From: JADCCX01 sp031431475
Lineage (GTDB): Bacteria > Pseudomonadota > Alphaproteobacteria > Rhizobiales > Beijerinckiaceae
Direction of reading: 5' to 3'
Assembly (NCBI GenBank): GCA_031431475.1
Contig: JANPDL010000035.1
Coordinates: 248,001-312,000 of the forward strand
Length of the DNA: 64,000 nucleotides
Positions 8,281 through 16,063 of this stretch are shown here, piece by piece. A program made the translations under genes and the position numbers. Positions within the stretch are counted from its first letter, which is position 1; every line of letters begins with the position of its first letter. The notes beneath the pieces were generated by a model that was not told where the DNA came from, searched no databases, and saw only the letters and a list, made by a program, of their open reading frames with translations.

Positions 8281-9651
8281 TCAGGACAGGCGCGTTTCCA
8301 TCGCCACGGGCTTATCCATCTCGCCGCGCTTCTTGTGATCCTCATCGGGATGCCATCCCAGAACCAGCAGCATGACGAAGAAGCCGACGATATACGCCAC
8401 TGTCACATGCCAGCCACCGACGATCCAGCGCCCGACGGATTTTGCTTCCGGATACATGCTGGCCAGCGCCACGCCCGCTGACGATCCAAACCAGATCATC
8501 GAGCCACCGAAACCGACAGAATAGGCCAGCATGCCCCAGTCGTAGCCGCCCTGCTTCAGGCCAAGGGCCGTCAGCGGGATATTGTCGAACACGGCTGAAA
8601 TGAAGCCCAGGCCCATCGTCGTCTGCCAGGACGGCGCGGGCAGGCTTTCAACCGGCATCATCGAGGCGCAGGTAACCAGCGCCAGCAAGAACACCGTGCC
8701 CTTGAAAGTTTCGGGCATGATCTCCCAATCGGGTTTGCGAATGGGCGAGGTCAGCAGCAGCACCGCCCAGACCGCCAGGCCGATGATCGGCAGAAGATCG
8801 AGCCATTCCCTGGCGCGCTGGTTGGCATAGACGTTAGCACCGATGGCAAAGACCAGGATCAGAAAAACGATCAGCACGCGCATCCAGTCGACCTTGATGC
8901 CCGCAGGCGCATCTTTCCGGATGGGCGAGTACTTATCCTGCTGGAACGCCGCTGGAATGCCGCAGACCACAAGGGCGACCGTCGCTGCCACATAGGCATC
9001 GAAGACCTTCACGGGGCTGATGCCGTCGATCCACATCATCGTGGTGGTGGTGTCACCCACGACCGAACCCGAGCCACCGGCATTGGACGCCGCCACGATC
9101 GCCGCGAGATAGCCAATATGCACTTTGCCGTTGAACACCTGCCGCGCCACAACGCCGCCGATCAGTGCTGCGGCGATATTGTCGAGGAAGCTCGAAATCA
9201 CGAAAACCGCCACGAGCAGAAAGAAAGCACCCTTCCAGTCATCGGGCAGGTAGTTCGGCACGAGATTGGGCAATTCGCTCTTTTCGAAATGCCGGGACAG
9301 AAGCGCAAAACCCATGAGCAGCAGGAACAGGTTGGCCAGCGTCACCCATTCGTGCTGCATGTGGCCGAGAAGCCCGCCAAGGCCGGTGCCGAACTTGAAG
9401 CCAGTGAACAGCACCTTGTAGAGCGTAATGGCGGCAAGACCGGTCAGCGCGACCCGCATTGTCTGGTTGTGAAAAAGCGCCACGCCCAGAAGCGTAAGGG
9501 CAAACAGGAAGAAATCGAGCGGAATACCGAGAATATTGATGGTCGGAATCGGACCCGCGATTTCCGCCGCAAAAGCTGGCGAGGCCAGCGAAGCTAACAG
9601 GATTGCGCCGAGCACTAGCCTGGAACAACCGCTTTCGCCTGTCATCATCAT
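8281..9651 (-). CDS. NhaD/ArsB-superfamily ion transporter (putative Na+/H+ antiporter)
   Basis: A 456-residue polytopic protein with a cleavable-looking leader (LGAILLASLASPAFAAE) and about eleven to twelve membrane segments. Family-typical buried-acid helices are FLDNIAAALIGG near residue 155 and FDNIPLTALGL near 355, duplicated as in NhaD and citrate/arsenite carriers of the ion-transporter superfamily. AASNAGGSGSVVGDTTTTMMW is the conserved re-entrant stretch between the halves. Na+/H+ exchange is the likeliest role, but a dicarboxylate carrier cannot be excluded. Three consecutive ATGs occur at 9651/9648/9645; GGGGG on the minus strand sits 6-8 bases ahead of the first, so I use 9651. 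A terminator hairpin follows the stop. Confidence 0.82.
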   Translation of the reverse strand: MMMTGESGCSRLVLGAILLASLASPAFAAEIAGPIPTINILGIPLDFFLFALTLLGVALFHNQTMRVALTGLAAITLYKVLFTGFKFGTGLGGLLGHMQHEWVTLANLFLLLMGFALLSRHFEKSELPNLVPNYLPDDWKGAFFLLVAVFVISSFLDNIAAALIGGVVARQVFNGKVHIGYLAAIVAASNAGGSGSVVGDTTTTMMWIDGISPVKVFDAYVAATVALVVCGIPAAFQQDKYSPIRKDAPAGIKVDWMRVLIVFLILVFAIGANVYANQRAREWLDLLPIIGLAVWAVLLLTSPIRKPDWEIMPETFKGTVFLLALVTCASMMPVESLPAPSWQTTMGLGFISAVFDNIPLTALGLKQGGYDWGMLAYSVGFGGSMIWFGSSAGVALASMYPEAKSVGRWIVGGWHVTVAYIVGFFVMLLVLGWHPDEDHKKRGEMDKPVAMETRLS

Positions 9652-9735
9652 CGCCAACCCCCAAAACCACATTCTGATTTTGGGGTTCTGGTAACAGTGC
9701 TTGACGAGCCGATCAAGCCGCGCAGGAAGGAGCTG

Positions 9736-10566
9736 TCACTTGATGCTGTTCGCCGTCAGAGCGAATGAGCCGAATGTCCCGGGAACCGACAGGCTCCACA
9801 GCACAGTCCTGAGATCGCTGGCAGAACTCGCGAACACGAGGTTGGCGGTCCGTGGCTCTGCCGCATTGCCCTTGTCCGTGCGGTGACCCGAAACCGGCGT
9901 CACTGTGACCTTGCAAGCCTGTGCCTTGTAGCCTTGCGGCATGCCCGAAACGGCGGCCCTGTTCTCGACAGGCGTTCCCACCATGGTAAAGCGCGACTGT
10001 CCGGTGAAAACCGCCCAGGATTTGCCGCAGAGATTCTCAGGCTGCATGGTTCCGCCGGGCTTGAAGACCATGCCAAGCACGGACAGCGGATCGACAACGC
10101 CCGCCTTGTGCGCATCGGTCACCGGCACGCGCACCGCTTTGGGATTGTCAGGGATCTCCTTTTCCAGCGCCGTTACGCGGCTGGCGGCCATCGTCATGGC
10201 GATTTTGCCGGGGCCACGGCTGCTGGTGCCCGTGTAAGAAAAGCTGCTGTTGCCGGGCTGACCGCGCGAGACAAGACTCGCATTCGCGACATCCTTGCCG
10301 GAGCCGGACTGGCTCTGCGCCGTGACATTTCCTGCAGCAATCACGGCGGAGGCATTCATCCGGCCGATACCCAGCGGGCCACCGGCCTTGCCCGCGATAG
10401 AAACGGCTGTGCTCGATCCGTTGGGCGCAATGGTCATGGTGGCCGAGCCAATGGGCAGGCCCGCAATGCTCATAGTGTAATCAACCGTCACGGGCTCTGC
10501 GGCCTGTGCCGTTATCGCCAGTGCGGAAAGGAGAGCAGTGAAGGCTGCAAGACGGAAGTGGTTCAT
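9736..10566 (-). CDS. Secreted DUF3108 protein
   Basis: A 276-residue exported protein. The signal peptide is MNHFRLAAFTALLSALAI followed by TAQAAEP. The mature chain starts VDYTMSIAGLPIGSATMTI, the usual opening of DUF3108 proteins (beta-rich, LolA/LppX-like fold). GVVDPLSVLGMVF near 170-183 is the second conserved block of that family. DUF3108 proteins are periplasmic and of unknown function, often near purine or cell-envelope genes. Start is the ATG at 10566; an in-frame ATG at 10611 would place 15 non-signal residues first. Single gene on the minus strand. Confidence 0.78.
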   Translation of the reverse strand: MNHFRLAAFTALLSALAITAQAAEPVTVDYTMSIAGLPIGSATMTIAPNGSSTAVSIAGKAGGPLGIGRMNASAVIAAGNVTAQSQSGSGKDVANASLVSRGQPGNSSFSYTGTSSRGPGKIAMTMAASRVTALEKEIPDNPKAVRVPVTDAHKAGVVDPLSVLGMVFKPGGTMQPENLCGKSWAVFTGQSRFTMVGTPVENRAAVSGMPQGYKAQACKVTVTPVSGHRTDKGNAAEPRTANLVFASSASDLRTVLWSLSVPGTFGSFALTANSIK

Positions 10567-10649
10567 GGGCGAATCCTCAGGCATCTTTGTAGCACGATGG
10601 ATATGCCACACCTGCTGAACTTTTCTTGAAGGACAATGGCCGAAATGCG

Positions 10650-12278
10650 TCAGGCCGTCGGGAGGCGATAATCCCGGAACTGGTCACGTAAAGTGGTTTT
10701 CTGGATCTTTCCCGTCGAAGTATGCGGGATATCGGGTACGAACGCCACATCATCCGGCATCCACCATTTTGCGATCTTGCCATCGAGAAACCGGAGGATG
10801 GTTGCCTTGTCAGCCGACGCGCCCGGCTTGAGAACCACGACCAGCAGGGGGCGCTCGTCCCATTTCGGGTGAGCGACGCCGATCACTGCGGCTTCTGCGA
10901 CCGACGGATGGCCCATGGCGAGGTTCTCGATATCGATGGACGATATCCACTCACCGCCTGACTTGATCACGTCCTTGGCCCGGTCCGTAATCTGCATATA
11001 GCCGTTGGCATCGATCGTCGCGACATCGCCGGTGTCGAAAAAACCGTCCTCATCCAGGATATCGCCGCCGTCGCCTCTAAAATAGGCGTGGGACACCGCC
11101 GGGCCTTTCACCATGAGGCGTCCGAACGTGGTGCCGTCCCATGGCTTCTCCACGCCAGCATCATCCGTGATCTTCATGTCCACGGTGAAGGGCGGATGGC
11201 CCTGCTTCATCTTGAGATCGTAGAGCGCATCTCCCTGCAGACCGGATGTCTCGGGCTTCAGCGAGCAGAACGATCCCAGCGGCGACATTTCCGTCATGCC
11301 CCAGGCGTGGGCGACCGAGACGCCGTATCTCGTCTCGAACGCCTCGGTCATGGTACGCGGGCAGGCAGAACCACCGATGACAACGCGCTGCAACGATGTG
11401 AGCTTGCCTCCGGTCGCTTCGAGATGCTGCAAAAGGGCGAGCCACACCGTCGGCACAGCGGCTGTGACCGTGACACCGCAGTCGTTCAACAGTTCGAGCA
11501 GACTGACACCATCCAGCTTCGCACCGGGCAGCACCAGCCCTGCACCCGCCATCGGCGCGGCAAATGCGAAGGACCAGCCATTGGCATGGAACAGCGGCAC
11601 CACCGGCATCGCCATATCACAGGACCGCAAGCCCATGTAGTCGCCGTTGTTCACGGCCAGCGCATGCAGCACGTTGGAGCGGTGCGAATAGAGAACCCCT
11701 TTGGGATTACCGGTTGTGCCGGATGTATAGGCCATACCCGCCGCAGCATTTTCATCCACGGGCAACCAGTCGAAATCGCCATCGGCTTCGGCCAGCCAGC
11801 TTTCGTAATCGACCGCGCCTTTCAGACTTGTCGCGGGCATATGCGCCGCATCGGTCAGCACGATGAAGCGCGCGATCGTCGAGATCTGGTCGGCAATCGC
11901 CTCGAGAATCGGCACGAAGGTTAGATCCACCAGCATCAGCCGGTCTTCGGCGTGGTTGATGATCCAGGCGATCTGATCACGAAACAGGCGTGGATTGACC
12001 GTGTGATAGACACAGCCCGCGCCCGTGATGCCGTACCACGCCTCCAGATGCCGCCAGGTATTCCAGGCCAGCGTCGCCACCCGGTCACCGGGCTTCAAGC
12101 CTTCGCGGACAAGGCGTTGGGCCAGTTTCAGCGAACGAGTCCGGACTTGTGCATAGTCTGTCTGATGAACCGGGCCTTCAACAGAGCGGCTGATGATCGC
12201 GCGCTGCGGGTGATATTTCGCCGCATGATCGATGATCCGGTGAATCCGCAGCGGCCAGTCCTGCATCAATCCAAGCAT
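10650..12278 (-). CDS. Medium/long-chain fatty-acyl-CoA ligase (AMP-forming)
   Basis: A 542-residue ANL-superfamily ligase that activates a fatty acid with ATP and CoA. Motifs in order: P-loop MAYTSGTTGNPKG (about 180), HAWGMTEMSPLG (about 320), and the hinge DTGDVATIDANGYMQITDR, followed by KDVIKSGGEWIS; the C-terminal catalytic lysine lies in TSTGKIQKTTLR. The N-terminus MLGLMQDWPLRIHRIIDHAA is characteristic of AlkK-like medium-chain ligases. Start at ATG 12278 has GGAGGG nine bases ahead (CTCCC on plus at 12290-12294); an upstream in-frame ATG at 12356 lacks this. A MarR regulator gene is divergent across a 130-base gap, a common arrangement for regulators of acyl-CoA or aromatic-acid ligases. 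Confidence 0.9.
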   Translation of the reverse strand: MLGLMQDWPLRIHRIIDHAAKYHPQRAIISRSVEGPVHQTDYAQVRTRSLKLAQRLVREGLKPGDRVATLAWNTWRHLEAWYGITGAGCVYHTVNPRLFRDQIAWIINHAEDRLMLVDLTFVPILEAIADQISTIARFIVLTDAAHMPATSLKGAVDYESWLAEADGDFDWLPVDENAAAGMAYTSGTTGNPKGVLYSHRSNVLHALAVNNGDYMGLRSCDMAMPVVPLFHANGWSFAFAAPMAGAGLVLPGAKLDGVSLLELLNDCGVTVTAAVPTVWLALLQHLEATGGKLTSLQRVVIGGSACPRTMTEAFETRYGVSVAHAWGMTEMSPLGSFCSLKPETSGLQGDALYDLKMKQGHPPFTVDMKITDDAGVEKPWDGTTFGRLMVKGPAVSHAYFRGDGGDILDEDGFFDTGDVATIDANGYMQITDRAKDVIKSGGEWISSIDIENLAMGHPSVAEAAVIGVAHPKWDERPLLVVVLKPGASADKATILRFLDGKIAKWWMPDDVAFVPDIPHTSTGKIQKTTLRDQFRDYRLPTA

Positions 12279-12408
12279 GCGGATATTTCCCTCCCATAGA
12301 CCGTCGTTTCTGTGTTTTTCCCGAGAGTGCCGTGAAAATTCCTGTGCGGCAATCATTGCATGCCGTGGAATTGCTGCTTACGAAGATTCAACCATCGGAA
12401 CGGGCTGA

Positions 12409-12855
12409 ATGTCGGACACTCTTACGCCAGAACGAATTTATTTCCGCTTTGTCCGCTTGCAGCAGCGCGTCTTCGGCGAAATGGGCCAGACGCTGAAGCC
12501 GACCGGCCTGTCGATTCCCCAATTCGACGTTCTCTCCACTTTGACCGAGCAGGAAGGCCTGTCACAGAGTGATCTGGCCACGCGCCTCTATGTGACCAAG
12601 GGCAATGTCTCCGGCCTGATCGACCGTCTGGTGGACGCAGGCTTTGTCGAGCGCCGCAGCGCGCCGGGGGATCGGCGCTCCAATGCGGTATTCCTGACGC
12701 TGGAAGGTCGGAAAGTGGCGGATGAAGGTATTCGGCTGCAAAAGGCTTTCGTGGCGGATACGCTCGGCAAGCTTCAGGTGACTGATCTCAAGGTTCTCGA
12801 CGGCATCCTGACGCAATGGCGCGATGCTGTCCGCAACAGGGTCGGCAAGCGGTAG
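12409..12855 (+). CDS. MarR-family transcriptional regulator
   Basis: A 148-residue winged-helix dimeric regulator. Recognition region: LSQSDLATRLYVTKGNVSGL followed by IDRLVDAGFVERR, then the wing APGDRRSNAVFLTLEGRKV (DRRS is the conserved wing tip). MarR proteins bind palindromes in divergent promoters and are released by small phenolic or acyl-CoA ligands. Here the gene is divergent from the acyl-CoA ligase gene, so that ligase is the likeliest target together with its own operon. Six bases further the amidase gene begins on the same strand, so the two are probably co-transcribed. Confidence 0.92.
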   Translation: MSDTLTPERIYFRFVRLQQRVFGEMGQTLKPTGLSIPQFDVLSTLTEQEGLSQSDLATRLYVTKGNVSGLIDRLVDAGFVERRSAPGDRRSNAVFLTLEGRKVADEGIRLQKAFVADTLGKLQVTDLKVLDGILTQWRDAVRNRVGKR

Positions 12856-12861
12856 TGCGAG

Positions 12862-14322
12862 ATGGGTGACGATCCGCTGCTTATGCCGGTTTCACTGCAG
12901 ATTGTGCTGCTGCAGTCAGGGAAACTGTCCGCAACCGAACTGATGGGGCTGACCCTTCGGCGGATCGAAGCACTCAATCCCGCACTCAACGCCATTGTGC
13001 ATCTTGATGCCGAAGCTGCACGAAGAGACGCTTTGCTGGCCGATGCTCGCCTGAAGCGCAGCGAGGCACGGGTGCTGGAAGGCCTGCCGGTCACCATCAA
13101 GGATGCTTTCGATGTTGCGGGCATGCCTTCGACCGGCGGGAGTCCGTCCCTGAAGGAGCGCGTGCCAACGGTCGATGCGGTTGCAGTGCAGCGATTGCGC
13201 GACGCCGGGGCCATCATCATCGGCAAGACGAATGTCCCGGTCTTCTCCGGCGATTTCCAGACGTACAATCCGATGCACGGCGTGACGAGCAACCCGTGGA
13301 ACACGGACTATTCGCCCGGTGGCTCGTCCGGCGGCGCGGCGGTGGCAGTTGCTACCGGCATGAGCAGTTTCGAGATCGGCTCGGATCAGGGCAGTTCCGT
13401 TCGCTGGCCTTGCGCCACCAACGGCATCCATGGCCTGAAAACCAGCTGGGGGCTTGTCTCGAACTGGGGGATCATCCCGCCGCCACCGGAAAAGCGCACG
13501 GAGCGCAACACGGAATTGGTGGTCATCGGCCCGATGACGCGCCATGCCGCTGATCTCGACCTGCTGCTGCCGATCCTGAGCGGACCGCGCAACACCGCTG
13601 TCGCAGGACTCACACTGCCACCGCCACGCAAGACCGAACCCAAGGGATTGCGTGTTGCGGTCTGGCTGGACGAGACTATCGCGCCCGTGGATCGCTCGGT
13701 CAGCGACGGTGTGCGCCATGCGGCGAAGCTGCTGGCGGATCAAGGCGCAATCATCGACGAGAGGGCCCGTCCGGCGTTCCGTTTCGAGGAAGCCTACGAG
13801 ATATTCGCACTGCTGAATCACTGGCTCGTGGGATATGGGCTGCCGCCGCGCATTCGCGACAAGATCGCGGGACTATCAGGGCAATTCGCGCCGGGCGATC
13901 TGACTCACAGGGCCTTGCAGGCACGCGGCATGCGAATGACGCCGGGCTTCTATCAGGAGGTCGATTCACGCCGGAAGCGCATGATCCGACAATGGGCGAG
14001 TTTTTTCAGCCGGTGGGACGTGATCCTGTGTCCACCAGCCCCCGTTTCGGCCCTCAGGCACGATCATGAACCCAATATCATGATACGAACGCTTGATGTG
14101 AACGGCGGGAAACGACCCTATCTCGATTTCCTGCACTGGGCGGCATTGGCGGCGGGCGGTAACCTTCCCGCTACAGTAGCTCCGACCGGTTTCACGCAGG
14201 ACGGCATGCCGATGGGCGTGCAGATCATCGGACCCATGATGGAGGACCGGACGCCGGTTGCAGTGTCTGCTATGCTGGAAGCAATGCAGGGGGGGTTCCG
14301 CGCTCCGCCAATGGAGCTTTAA
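12862..14322 (+). CDS. Amidase-signature enzyme with altered nucleophile loop
   Basis: A 486-residue amidase-signature hydrolase. The Ser-cisSer-Lys triad is visible: K80 in PVTIKDAFDVAG, S155 in SPGGSSGGAAV, and nucleophile S179 in GSDQGSSVRWP. The family consensus around the nucleophile is D-x-G-G-S-I-R; here the second glycine is serine (S178), next to the oxyanion hole, which may alter activity. RWPCATNGIHGLKTS follows in the usual place. Substrate unknown; relatives hydrolyse short amides, carbamates or aryl-acyl amides. It begins six bases after the marR stop, so the regulator and amidase probably form one operon. An internal ATG at 12883 is a possible alternative start. Confidence 0.88.
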   Translation: MGDDPLLMPVSLQIVLLQSGKLSATELMGLTLRRIEALNPALNAIVHLDAEAARRDALLADARLKRSEARVLEGLPVTIKDAFDVAGMPSTGGSPSLKERVPTVDAVAVQRLRDAGAIIIGKTNVPVFSGDFQTYNPMHGVTSNPWNTDYSPGGSSGGAAVAVATGMSSFEIGSDQGSSVRWPCATNGIHGLKTSWGLVSNWGIIPPPPEKRTERNTELVVIGPMTRHAADLDLLLPILSGPRNTAVAGLTLPPPRKTEPKGLRVAVWLDETIAPVDRSVSDGVRHAAKLLADQGAIIDERARPAFRFEEAYEIFALLNHWLVGYGLPPRIRDKIAGLSGQFAPGDLTHRALQARGMRMTPGFYQEVDSRRKRMIRQWASFFSRWDVILCPPAPVSALRHDHEPNIMIRTLDVNGGKRPYLDFLHWAALAAGGNLPATVAPTGFTQDGMPMGVQIIGPMMEDRTPVAVSAMLEAMQGGFRAPPMEL

Positions 14323-14462
14323 CGGCTTAACGATGGCATGATGCACGTTTTTGCTGTGGCACTTGGCGTTTGACGTGTCCTGATCTAAAAAGCGCCTAGA
14401 TTTTCAGCTTGGGCTTGACGTCGAAACGTGAGGCTTGCTGTATTCGGGTGTCGGGGACGATG

Positions 14463-14939
14463 ATGTTCAATATGATTCAATCTGCTGGAAGGTTGACCGC
14501 TGCAGCAGCAGTGCTGGTCGCTGGAGTACTTGTGACGCCGGATCAGGCTCACGCGCAGGCCTCCAATTGCCAGACTGATTTCCAGAAAGTCATGGCACCG
14601 CGCGAGGCGCTGATGACGCGCATCAATGGTTTCCGCACCAAGCGCCCGACCGCCGGGCAAGCCTGCTCGACTTTAGGCCAGCTGGTGACAGCGGATGGCA
14701 ACGTCCTGAAATGGATGACCGAGAACAAGGACTGGTGCCAGATTCCTGACACACTGGTCGAACAGTTGCAGACGGCCGGCGGACAGGTCAGCAAGTCCCG
14801 TGCCCAGGCCTGCACCGCCGCCAAGAACCAAGTCAGTCAGCAGGCCCGCGCCCGCGCTGCTCAGGCCCGCGCCCAGCAGGGCGGCGGTGGCGCACCGCCG
14901 ATCGGCTCCGGTGTTCGCTTGCCCCAGGGCGCCTTGTGA
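14463..14939 (+). CDS. Secreted hypothetical protein, Gln/Ala/Gly-rich tail
   Basis: A 158-residue exported protein. Signal peptide: a hydrophobic run LTAAAAVLVAGVLV ending AHAQA. The mature part has four cysteines, two in NCQTDF and GQACSTLG and two in KDWCQIP and AQACTAA, consistent with two disulfides in a helical domain, followed by a low-complexity tail QQARARAAQARAQQGGGG. I recognise no named family. GGGGA at 14453-14457 suits the ATG at 14463 (spacing 5) better than the ATG at 14460. Its TGA overlaps the ubiA GTG (GTGA at 14936), so it is translationally coupled to ubiA. Confidence 0.7.
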   Translation: MFNMIQSAGRLTAAAAVLVAGVLVTPDQAHAQASNCQTDFQKVMAPREALMTRINGFRTKRPTAGQACSTLGQLVTADGNVLKWMTENKDWCQIPDTLVEQLQTAGGQVSKSRAQACTAAKNQVSQQARARAAQARAQQGGGGAPPIGSGVRLPQGAL

Positions 14940-15862
14940 CGGACACACCCGCACCAGCTCCGGCTGATGCGCCAAGCGGCAATCTCGTCGACCGTTTTGC
15001 TCCTGCAGCCAGCAGACCCTATCTGCGTATGGCGCGTATCGATCGGCCCATCGGCTGGTGGTTGCTGCTGCTGCCGTGCTGGTGGTCCTCGGCGCTGGCC
15101 GCCGCTGCTTCCGACCAGCGCCCGAATATCCTGCATCTCCTGTTGTTTCTAATCGGTGCTGTCGCCATGCGCGGCGCGGGATCGACGTGGAATGATATCG
15201 TTGACCGCGATCTCGATGGCAGTGTCGAGCGCACGCGCAACCGGCCGCTGCCCTCGGGGCAGATCAGCGTCCGGAATGCCACGTTCTTCGCGGGCGGCCT
15301 GTGCCTCGTCGGACTCGCGGTCCTGTTGTCGTTCAACACATTCGCGATTGCTCTGGGCTTCCTGTCGCTGCTGCCGGTCATGGTCTATCCCTTCATGAAG
15401 CGGCTCACGGATTACCCGCAGGCTGTGCTGGGGCTGGCCTTCGCCTGGGGCGGCTTGATGGGATGGGCCTGTTTCACGGGAACTTTGGGCGCGGCCTCTG
15501 TCCTGCTCTACATTGGCACGATCCTCTGGGTGATCGGCTATGACACGATCTATGCCATTCAGGACATCGAGGATGACGGTCTCGTCGGCATCCGCTCCAC
15601 AGCGCGGAAGTTCAGCGACAAAGCCCCCGCGCTGATCGGCGGCTGTTATCTGGGGGCCATCGGCCTGATCGCAGCAGCGCTGATCGTGGCAGAAGCCGAT
15701 CCGCCGTCCTGGCTGGGGCTTGCGGCTTTTGCCGCGCATCTCATCTGGCAGGTTAATACGGTCGATATCGCCAATGGTCAGCGCGCATTGATGCTGTTCA
15801 AATCGAACCGCGACGCCGGGCTGTTGCTGTTCATCGGCATTCTGGTCGATTGTTTCACGTGA
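14936..15862 (+). CDS. ubiA: 4-hydroxybenzoate polyprenyltransferase
   Basis: A 308-residue inner-membrane prenyltransferase of ubiquinone synthesis, attaching the polyprenyl chain to 4-hydroxybenzoate. Both Asp-rich Mg-pyrophosphate motifs are present: NDIVDRDLDGSVERTRNRP near residue 88 and YDTIYAIQDIEDDGLVGIRS near 200. About eight to nine membrane helices, starting with the WWLLLLPCWWSS segment. GTG start overlaps the stop of the preceding secreted protein by four bases. The stop codon lies inside a parS-like sequence (TTTCACGTGA at 15853-15862). A 6S RNA candidate follows about 37 bases later on the same strand. Confidence 0.93.
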   Translation: MTDTPAPAPADAPSGNLVDRFAPAASRPYLRMARIDRPIGWWLLLLPCWWSSALAAAASDQRPNILHLLLFLIGAVAMRGAGSTWNDIVDRDLDGSVERTRNRPLPSGQISVRNATFFAGGLCLVGLAVLLSFNTFAIALGFLSLLPVMVYPFMKRLTDYPQAVLGLAFAWGGLMGWACFTGTLGAASVLLYIGTILWVIGYDTIYAIQDIEDDGLVGIRSTARKFSDKAPALIGGCYLGAIGLIAAALIVAEADPPSWLGLAAFAAHLIWQVNTVDIANGQRALMLFKSNRDAGLLLFIGILVDCFT

Positions 15863-15866
15863 ACCC
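15851..15866. promoter_or_regulatory. Degenerate parS-like site (14/16)
   Basis: TGTTTCACGTGAACCC matches the 16-bp parS consensus except at positions 14 and 16. It spans the last codons and stop of ubiA. The match is visible; ParB binding is inference, since one half-site is intact and the other is damaged. It lies about 10 kb left of the proposed origin. Confidence 0.35.
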
Positions 15867-15898
15867 TTCCGGAACGGGCTGCAAAGCGCTACATTAGA

Positions 15899-16060
15899 GT
15901 TGCGGGGCTGCCTGGTGCGCCAGGAGAAGTATTTCCCGGGGCCTTATCGATCCATCGGGAGCTGTCCCTGTCCGAGGCCGTGGTCTCGGGCACACGGTGC
16001 CCACCTACTTATGTAGGTCTCCGGAATCGATACTCCGACGGCCGAGGTGGCTCCGCACCC
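15899..16060 (+). ncRNA. ssrS: 6S RNA candidate
   Basis: A region of about 160 bases with the 6S architecture. TGCGGGGCTGCC (15901-15912) pairs over all 12 positions, including wobble pairs, with GGTGGCTCCGCA (16046-16057) to form a closing stem. Inside, CACACGGTGC is followed by the hairpin CCTAC-TTAT-GTAGG (16003-16016), the 3'-side hairpin typical of alphaproteobacterial 6S RNAs. The central single-stranded bubble would be the sigma70-holoenzyme binding region. 6S RNA sequesters RNA polymerase in stationary phase. It lies between ubiA (same strand) and the convergent 3' end of pckA, only a few bases past which the RNA ends. Exact ends are approximate. Confidence 0.78.
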
Positions 16061-16063
16061 TCC

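Noticed and set aside
9700..9735. Terminator after the DUF3108 gene
   Set aside because: A GCTTGA/TCAAGC stem exists but there is no T-run after it on the minus strand.
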